Part shown: piece after piece, positions 43,868-48,703 of the stretch | Numbering within the stretch: position 1 is the stretch's first letter | How the letters are laid out: every line of letters starts with the position of its first letter | Origin: Candidatus Nitrotoga sp. BS | GTDB lineage: Bacteria > Pseudomonadota > Gammaproteobacteria > Burkholderiales > Gallionellaceae | NCBI RefSeq assembly: GCF_927797785.1 | Contig: NZ_CAKMLL010000066.1 | Location: forward strand, 1-48,703 | Length of the DNA: 48,703 nucleotides | Direction of reading: 5' to 3' | Program-made: the position numbers and the translations under genes | Notes under the pieces: generated by a model | What the model was told of the DNA's origin: nothing | What the model saw: the letters and a program-made list of their open reading frames with translations, nothing else | Databases searched by the model: none

Positions 43868-43980
43868 GATTGCAGCTCCTTTGCTTTATCAACCAGCGCC
43901 ACGAACAGACGCACATACACCGGCTTAATAGGCCGGTGCGCTGGGACACACACGTCATCATCTACACCTGGAAATGAAAA
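43864..43980 (-). pseudogene. Probable hicA toxin tail
   Basis: A minus frame (VPAHRPIKPVYVRLFVALV, ending KAKELQS) resembles the HicA C-terminus, where H-x-x-IKPGT-x-R is typical. Its TGA overlaps the hicB ATG, as expected for a hicAB operon. The upstream part is missing. Confidence 0.45.
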
Positions 43981-44124
43981 GACACCAGGAAATAATAAGG
44001 CTGACTAACCAATTGATTTTTTTGTAGACTTAGATTTAAATTAAGTGTAACGTTTAATGTGTAGGTATCAAATTGCGGTTATTAAAAATAAAAATAAGTT
44101 CTACAATTGCCGAAGGGGAATGAC

Positions 44125-45102
44125 ATGAAAAATGGTCATAACGGTAAAAAGTTCGATGATACTGAAATTTGCAGAAAAATTGAGTCGGTTACGGAGCTAC
44201 AGGCCTGCCAATTTGATTTGGAAAAGCAAGATCAAGTACTCAGAGATACGCAACTAAAATTAGAGCAGTCGCATGAATGTTTAACCAAGCAACATCATAA
44301 CGCCACCGTAGACCACCTAACACCTAATAAAACCACAAAAAATTCAGCGGTCAGTCAAACGGATTATCTTGCCGAGCCGACAAACCTTCATCACGAATTA
44401 TTACTTGACAGCCGCCGGCTGACGCAAAATCTCTTTAAGAGACACGAAGACGAACGCCGTCTGTTGGCGTGTGAATTGCATGATGAACTGGGGCAATGGC
44501 TCACCGCTATTTATGCAGAAGCCGAAACAATCGCCATTCTTGCTCATGAAGACCTGGCCATACATACCAGTGCTAAGGCCATAAGTGAATGTACCAAAAA
44601 AATTCACCAAGTGATTCACGAAATACTACTTCAATTACGTCCAGCGTTACTCGATACACTGGGGCTAGCCGATGCGTTGTATGAATTAAAAAAAAATTGG
44701 TCTGCCCATCATGCCCATATCACGCTTGATCTCAAATTAACGGGTAGTCTGGATAACCTGGGCGAACCAATTAATACCACCCTATTTCGCGTCGTTCAAG
44801 AAGCACTCAACAATATTTGCAGCCACGCTCAGGCCACCCAGGCGCAAGTCATACTAAGCCGCGAGGCCGGGGTGACCTTTGTCGATGATTTTCTATTGCT
44901 GCACGTAGCAGACAACGGCAAAGGTTATGACCTTGAACAATCATCCAAAGGATTTGGTTTATTGGGAATGCGCGAACGAACCATTGCAGCGGGTGGTGAA
45001 TTTACGACGCATAGCAAACCCCTTCAGGGCACGCAGATTCACGTTAGGCTACCACTGAACAACACCAACAAAAGCATGGGGAGGCGGTTCAATGACCACT
45101 GA
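44125..45102 (+). CDS. Soluble NarX/UhpB-type sensor histidine kinase
   Basis: From ATG 44125 (AGGGGA site six or more bases upstream) the protein is 325 residues. An N-terminal coiled-coil region with no transmembrane helix or recognised sensor domain is followed by a HisKA_3 dimerisation helix with RRLLACELHDELGQ (His119). A HATPase domain follows with an N-box (RVVQEALNNICSHAQ), VADNGKGYD and GFGLLGMRER. It should phosphorylate the response regulator encoded next. The input signal is not visible in the sequence. Confidence 0.9.
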   Translation: MKNGHNGKKFDDTEICRKIESVTELQACQFDLEKQDQVLRDTQLKLEQSHECLTKQHHNATVDHLTPNKTTKNSAVSQTDYLAEPTNLHHELLLDSRRLTQNLFKRHEDERRLLACELHDELGQWLTAIYAEAETIAILAHEDLAIHTSAKAISECTKKIHQVIHEILLQLRPALLDTLGLADALYELKKNWSAHHAHITLDLKLTGSLDNLGEPINTTLFRVVQEALNNICSHAQATQAQVILSREAGVTFVDDFLLLHVADNGKGYDLEQSSKGFGLLGMRERTIAAGGEFTTHSKPLQGTQIHVRLPLNNTNKSMGRRFNDH

Positions 45103-45748
45103 TAAGGCCAGCAAATCAATCAGCGTCATGCTGATAGATGACCATCCCGTTGTGCGGGCCGGTTATCGTCGTCTGCTCGAAAGCACTCAAGACATTCACA
45201 TCATCGCAGAAGCCAGCGATGGCGAATCCGGTTACCTACTTTACCGGCAACATCAACCCGATGTCGTGATTCTGGATCTCAATATGGTTGGCATTGATGG
45301 CTTTGAGACCATGCGTCGCATCAAAGCCAACAACCCTGCTGCGCGGATTCTGGTGTTCTCTATGCACAATAATGAAACCATGGTTCAGCGTGTGTTAAAA
45401 GCGGGTGCATCTGGGTACATTACTAAGCAATGCGGCGTAGAACTAATGATTCAAGCCGTGCGTTTAGTCAATCAAGGAAAAATCGTTGTTGAACCTGAGC
45501 TGACATCACACCTGGCGGTCAGCCTGATACGCCAAGACACCTCCGAAAATCCATTAAATAGCCTTACCAAGCGAGAATTCCAAATATTCAAACTCATCGC
45601 CGAAGGCAATTCCTCCCTCCAAATCGCACAAATCACTTCCATCAGCGTCAAAACCGTCAGTGTCCATCATTCGCATATCATGAAGAAATTAGGACTGGAT
45701 AATATCGTCCAGCTTGTTCGATTGGCGATTGGGTGTCGGATTATTTGA
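45092..45748 (+). CDS. NarL/FixJ-family response regulator
   Basis: The 218-residue protein has a receiver domain (acid pair Asp16-Asp17, phospho-acceptor Asp62 in VVILDLNM, Lys in GYITK) and a LuxR-type helix-turn-helix (LTKREFQIFKLIAEGNSSLQ, then SVKTVSVHHSHIMKKL). It overlaps the kinase gene by 11 bp. Its target genes are unknown; no repeat-type operator was recognised in the region. Confidence 0.93.
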   Translation: MTTDKASKSISVMLIDDHPVVRAGYRRLLESTQDIHIIAEASDGESGYLLYRQHQPDVVILDLNMVGIDGFETMRRIKANNPAARILVFSMHNNETMVQRVLKAGASGYITKQCGVELMIQAVRLVNQGKIVVEPELTSHLAVSLIRQDTSENPLNSLTKREFQIFKLIAEGNSSLQIAQITSISVKTVSVHHSHIMKKLGLDNIVQLVRLAIGCRII

Positions 45749-45783
45749 GTTTTTATATGGTTTGTCTTTTTTTATAAGGGATT

Positions 45784-45801
45784 CCTTAGGTAAAACTAAG
45801 G
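45784..45801 (+). terminator. Possible terminator after the response regulator
   Basis: CCTTAG-gtaaaa-CTAAGG forms a short hairpin about 35 bp past the stop, followed by a T-rich stretch (GATTGCTTATTTTGTTTTG). The stem is weak, so the call is tentative. Confidence 0.4.
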
Positions 45802-45807
45802 GATTGC

Positions 45808-46265
45808 TTATTTTGTTTTGGGGTGGGGGTGGGTAGAATTTGGCTTCTGGTTGGTGTTGGAAAGATCAGTTACTCTGATCCCTTCGGTTCCTAAGCGTGA
45901 CGTCAGTGCGACTTTGCGGGGGGTTATAAGTAGTAAGCTTAATATCACTCCATACTCATCCCGCGTAGAGACGGGTGGTTGACTAACCCGTTTGGTGGTG
46001 GACAAGCTCGGTTGAGTTCCCAAAACTCTGGGATGCACCGTGTAAAATGCTAGATAAAGCATTTAATCCAATTCAGAGTTGCCGCCACGCATATGTAGTC
46101 GGATGACCTGCCTGCGGCGGTCATGCGGTGCCTCATCTTTAAGGGATCTTGCGTCTATATTTTTCATACAACTATGACATACATAATAACCAAAAATTAA
46201 AACTATTTAATGACCGGATCTATATGATATCCACATTTACGTTAACGCTCTCAAAGAAGTAAGCA
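45808..46265. other. Intergenic stretch with structured DNA of unknown kind
   Basis: An 84-codon minus frame (45808-46062) exists, but its product looks like translated structured RNA rather than a protein. The minus strand has GTGCATCCCAGAG near 46041, which resembles the GTGCG start of group II introns, and several short GC-rich hairpins, so this could be an intron remnant. The last 100 bp are AT-rich and probably hold the promoter of the next operon. Confidence 0.35.
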
Positions 46266-46886
46266 ATGAATCCGATAATCATCGCTCGTAATGCAGCAAT
46301 CTTATTGTTTGGTGTAATTGTTCCATTGGTGATTTTGGCGCAAGCCTATGTGGGTCTCGCATCTCTGAGTACCAACATCAACAACACAAAAACATCTGAT
46401 GATCTAGTCCACACACTTTCGACCGTGAAAAAGTCGTTGTCAAACGGGAACGATTACGCATTGTTTTCGCTTCTCTACACTGAAAATGCGAACCAAAAAA
46501 CCATGATCAATAAACAAATAATGAAAGTAACAATAATGCAGATTGGTTTTGCTGTGTCGAGCGTTGGAATGATGCTTATCCTCTTAGGCTTCAATGACGG
46601 AGGTGCATCTGGCACGGCCGAAGTATCCGGCATGAAGTTCGACTTCAAAAGTGGTTCGACTGGAGTAGTAGCTTTTCTCGCTGGCGCACTAATGGCAACT
46701 GCTGGCGGTGTGCTAAAAAATGACTACGCTACAGTTCCGATTCCAGAATACGTTTATGTAGGCTCAGATGAGGATCATACAAAATCAATTAATGCATTCA
46801 GCCAATGCAAGCTACTTGGTGAGGATAAATTTAAGGATTGCTTCATTGGATTCTTTCAGAAAATAAACCAAGGAACCCTGAAATGA
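46266..46886 (+). CDS. Membrane protein of unknown function (cluster gene 1)
   Basis: The 206-residue protein has three predicted transmembrane segments (about 8-30, 87-108 and 131-150). A 56-residue loop lies between the first two, a Gly-rich connector (GFNDGGASGTAEVSG) before the third, and a C-terminal tail with two Cys (SQCKLL, KDCFIG). No family was recognised. Its TGA overlaps the ATG of the next gene (ATGA), so it heads a four-gene operon-like cluster. Confidence 0.75.
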   Translation: MNPIIIARNAAILLFGVIVPLVILAQAYVGLASLSTNINNTKTSDDLVHTLSTVKKSLSNGNDYALFSLLYTENANQKTMINKQIMKVTIMQIGFAVSSVGMMLILLGFNDGGASGTAEVSGMKFDFKSGSTGVVAFLAGALMATAGGVLKNDYATVPIPEYVYVGSDEDHTKSINAFSQCKLLGEDKFKDCFIGFFQKINQGTLK

Positions 46887-47203
46887 ATAGATGGCTATTC
46901 TCGGGCGCATGCCTATTTGTCATTTGTCAGTCTTCACTGGTTAAGAGTGAGGTTGAGTGCATTGACCAACCCAATAGTACAGAGCCTATCTGCTTTGATT
47001 TAGGCGGAAAGAAGAAACCTGTGGTCATTAAACCAGGAAAGCAGTGTGGCACTAGCTCCTCTTGTGGTGGAAGTTCCGCAGTGGCACCTCAAGTATCGAC
47101 GAATGGTATTGAAGGGAATACCAAGTTATCTAAAGATTTAAAAGGACAGTTGAACAGCAAGCCGAGCGCTAACCCTGCGTTGCAGGGGAAGCTGCGCCAA
47201 TGA
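46883..47203 (+). CDS. Small exported Cys-containing protein (cluster gene 2)
   Basis: Starting at ATG 46883, the 106-residue protein has a signal peptide (1-22) and a mature part with four Cys (26, 37, 55, 61) that could form two disulfides. It also has a Lys/Pro/Gly loop and a Ser/Gln-rich tail. It is unrecognised. It is translationally coupled to cluster gene 1. Confidence 0.7.
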   Translation: MNRWLFSGACLFVICQSSLVKSEVECIDQPNSTEPICFDLGGKKKPVVIKPGKQCGTSSSCGGSSAVAPQVSTNGIEGNTKLSKDLKGQLNSKPSANPALQGKLRQ

Positions 47204-47275
47204 ACTTGAACGTTAGCTGCAAGTCGCAGTTTTTCTACTAAATACTCTGTCATCGTTTCCATATAGGAGAATCAA

Positions 47276-48253
47276 ATGAGAGCGCCATATCTAGCAGTGG
47301 CATTAATCGTTTCAGGCTGCACCACCACACCAACGACACAAATTTCCGCCTTTGGTGACTCAACTAATGCCATTATCGGCAAAGTTGACTCTGTATTAGA
47401 CGAATATAACAACACTACACTTGATCGGCAATTTACATCATATGCAGCCACATATAGCGGAGATAACGCCAATAAATTAACAAGTGACATCCTTAAAATA
47501 ATTGATACACCAATAAAGCCGGAACAGAGAAAAAATTTAGCAATGTACAATGCTAACAAAGCATTAGGGCAATACTCAAAGGCATTAAGTGACCTTGCAA
47601 ACGCAGGTAGCAGAGCTGACATAGATTTGGCTGCGGCCAACCTTTATGGCTCCATTTCGGGTATTAATGGCCAATACAAAACGCTGAAAGACACTCAAGA
47701 CAATCTCTTCGATACGAATAAGCTCGCGAATTTTTCAACTTTGATTGCCGCTATTGGCAGCACTATCGTCGAAGAGAAACGTGGTGAGGCAATTAAGGGA
47801 ATAGTTACTGAAGCAGATGCCAACGTGAGTCTTCTTTGTGACACCATTAACGAGCAGCTCAGAACATCTGGCATCGAAGTTGCCATAGCAACATCTAGAC
47901 AAGGCATATTATCTGAAGAACTCGATGATTACCATTCTAGGGCCAAAGCCACCGTACCACTTGACAAAAGGCGTGCAGAGATAAAGCGGTTATATTCTTT
48001 GCAACAAGAAGTATTTAACTCAAAGCTATTGGTACAACAATCACAGAAGGCGATTCTTGCAGTAAAAGATGCTCACGCAACTCTTGCGAAAGAGCTTAAA
48101 GCAGGAAGATTTAATAGTTCGACCATCACATTAACGATTGGGCGGCTAAAAGACCTAGAAAAGCATTATGACGATTTTCAAACAGTTCTCCTTAGCTGCA
48201 AAAAGATCACAAAAAATAAGGAAGGTGTTCTAAGTTGCGACGACAAACAATAG
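47276..48253 (+). CDS. Helical lipoprotein of unknown function (cluster gene 3)
   Basis: The 325-residue protein has a lipobox IVSGC (Cys15) followed by a long, mostly alpha-helical domain with many heptad-like stretches, and two C-terminal Cys (SCKKITKNKE, LSCDDKQ). An ATAGGAG site lies seven bases before ATG 47276. No family was recognised. It should be anchored to the inner leaflet of the outer membrane or to the inner membrane facing the periplasm. Confidence 0.75.
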   Translation: MRAPYLAVALIVSGCTTTPTTQISAFGDSTNAIIGKVDSVLDEYNNTTLDRQFTSYAATYSGDNANKLTSDILKIIDTPIKPEQRKNLAMYNANKALGQYSKALSDLANAGSRADIDLAAANLYGSISGINGQYKTLKDTQDNLFDTNKLANFSTLIAAIGSTIVEEKRGEAIKGIVTEADANVSLLCDTINEQLRTSGIEVAIATSRQGILSEELDDYHSRAKATVPLDKRRAEIKRLYSLQQEVFNSKLLVQQSQKAILAVKDAHATLAKELKAGRFNSSTITLTIGRLKDLEKHYDDFQTVLLSCKKITKNKEGVLSCDDKQ

Positions 48254-48290
48254 CCACTTTTATCCATATCTATAAATTTAGGAGCTTCAA

Positions 48291-48626
48291 ATGTCAAATG
48301 AAACCATTCGCGGCAATCTTGTTGATGCGATCAATGAGCTGAATAAGCTACTTGAAACCTGTAACGATGAAAATCTAAAATTCGAAATACGGATTAAAAT
48401 AAGAGAACTTTATCAGAGACTTGACAGAGTTATCGTTGCGACACTCGATGCAACGACCACCGAATTTGCGGATGCCATCGACGCACTTAAGTCACTTACT
48501 GCCAAAGCCAATAAGGCTAAGCAGGACATCGACAAAGTGGCCGCAGTCATTAACCAGGCGGCTAAAGCAATAAGTAAAGTTGAGAAACTCATTACAAATG
48601 TAGCCGGGGTATTGGCTATTCTTTAG
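48291..48626 (+). CDS. Small alpha-helical protein (cluster gene 4)
   Basis: The 111-residue protein has no signal peptide, a helical charged N-terminal half, an Ala/Lys-rich coiled coil and a hydrophobic C-terminus (LITNVAGVLAIL). TTAGGAG lies seven bases before ATG 48291, a site also used by the secreted protein at 37464. It is unrecognised. The amphipathic helix and hydrophobic end would suit membrane association. Confidence 0.7.
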   Translation: MSNETIRGNLVDAINELNKLLETCNDENLKFEIRIKIRELYQRLDRVIVATLDATTTEFADAIDALKSLTAKANKAKQDIDKVAAVINQAAKAISKVEKLITNVAGVLAIL

Positions 48627-48654
48627 TGCATCAGCTAAAAATTGTATAACACGG

Positions 48655-48703
48655 GTAGAGTAGAGAGCAGGTTCTCGCCTGCCCTCCCTCATCAAACCGT
48701 ACG
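48655..48703 (-). mobile_element. 3' end of a group II intron (domains V/VI)
   Basis: On the minus strand the window edge begins with CGTACGGTTTGA, the 3' arm of a domain V hairpin. A stem follows in which GAG-GGAGGGCAGG pairs with CCTGCTCTCT-A-CTC, leaving one bulged A seven bases before the end CTCTAC. That is the domain VI branch-point pattern, and places the 3' splice site at 48655/48654. The rest of the intron, with any reverse transcriptase, lies to the right of the window. Confidence 0.7.

Noticed and set aside
43352-44008. 218-codon plus frame opposite the RAYT/hicB remnants
   Set aside because: The minus strand spells recognisable RAYT and HicB motifs; the plus frame is their shadow.

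Overview
The window looks like a chromosomal segment of a Gram-negative betaproteobacterium, possibly Nitrosomonadales-like; that placement is inference from gene content and not proven. It carries outer-membrane receptors, an E. coli-type (type II) cellulose locus with bcsE/F/G, a Fur-family zinc regulator, an RAYT/REP pair and many decayed insertion sequences. No rRNA or tRNA gene was recognised.

Layout. 1-1.2 kb: start of a TonB/TolA-like protein on the minus strand with perfect 27-residue repeats, and a Fur-box-like site upstream. 1.9-5.6 kb (minus): flavohemoglobin hmp, probably coupled to a tiny upstream ORF, then a BNR-repeat protein followed by a TlpA-like thioredoxin. Both units have the same short palindrome upstream, consisting of GACAA and TTGTC arms. 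6-19.4 kb (minus): a zinc locus. It holds Zur, a ZIP permease, a COG0523 GTPase, DUF1826, ZrgA/DUF2796, a LolD/MacB-like ABC ATPase and permease, DUF3299, and two copies of a module made of a DUF2946-like protein and a ZnuD-like TonB-dependent receptor. The first receptor copy is a pseudogene. The second is intact and carries an N-terminal PEGA-like domain. A dead cardiolipin synthase and a Sel1 protein lie between zur and the intact receptor.

19.8-36.2 kb: a chemoreceptor, a MITE-like element, then the cellulose locus as two convergent operons, bcsB-Z-C (plus) and bcsE-F-Q-A-G (minus), whose stop codons touch at 29261/29262. BcsA (PilZ) and BcsE imply control by cyclic di-GMP, BcsZ trims glucan, BcsC exports it and BcsG adds phosphoethanolamine.

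36.2-48.7 kb: an accessory region. It has a small secreted protein, remnants of ISL3, IS481 and IS110 elements, a DUF938 methyltransferase with a DUF482 acyltransferase, the fluoride channel crcB paired with an ATP-grasp protein, a wrecked hicAB/RAYT junction beside a REP, and a soluble NarX-like kinase with a NarL-like regulator. It ends with a four-gene envelope-type cluster of unknown function, which finishes just before the 3' end (domains V/VI) of a group II intron running out of the window on the minus strand.
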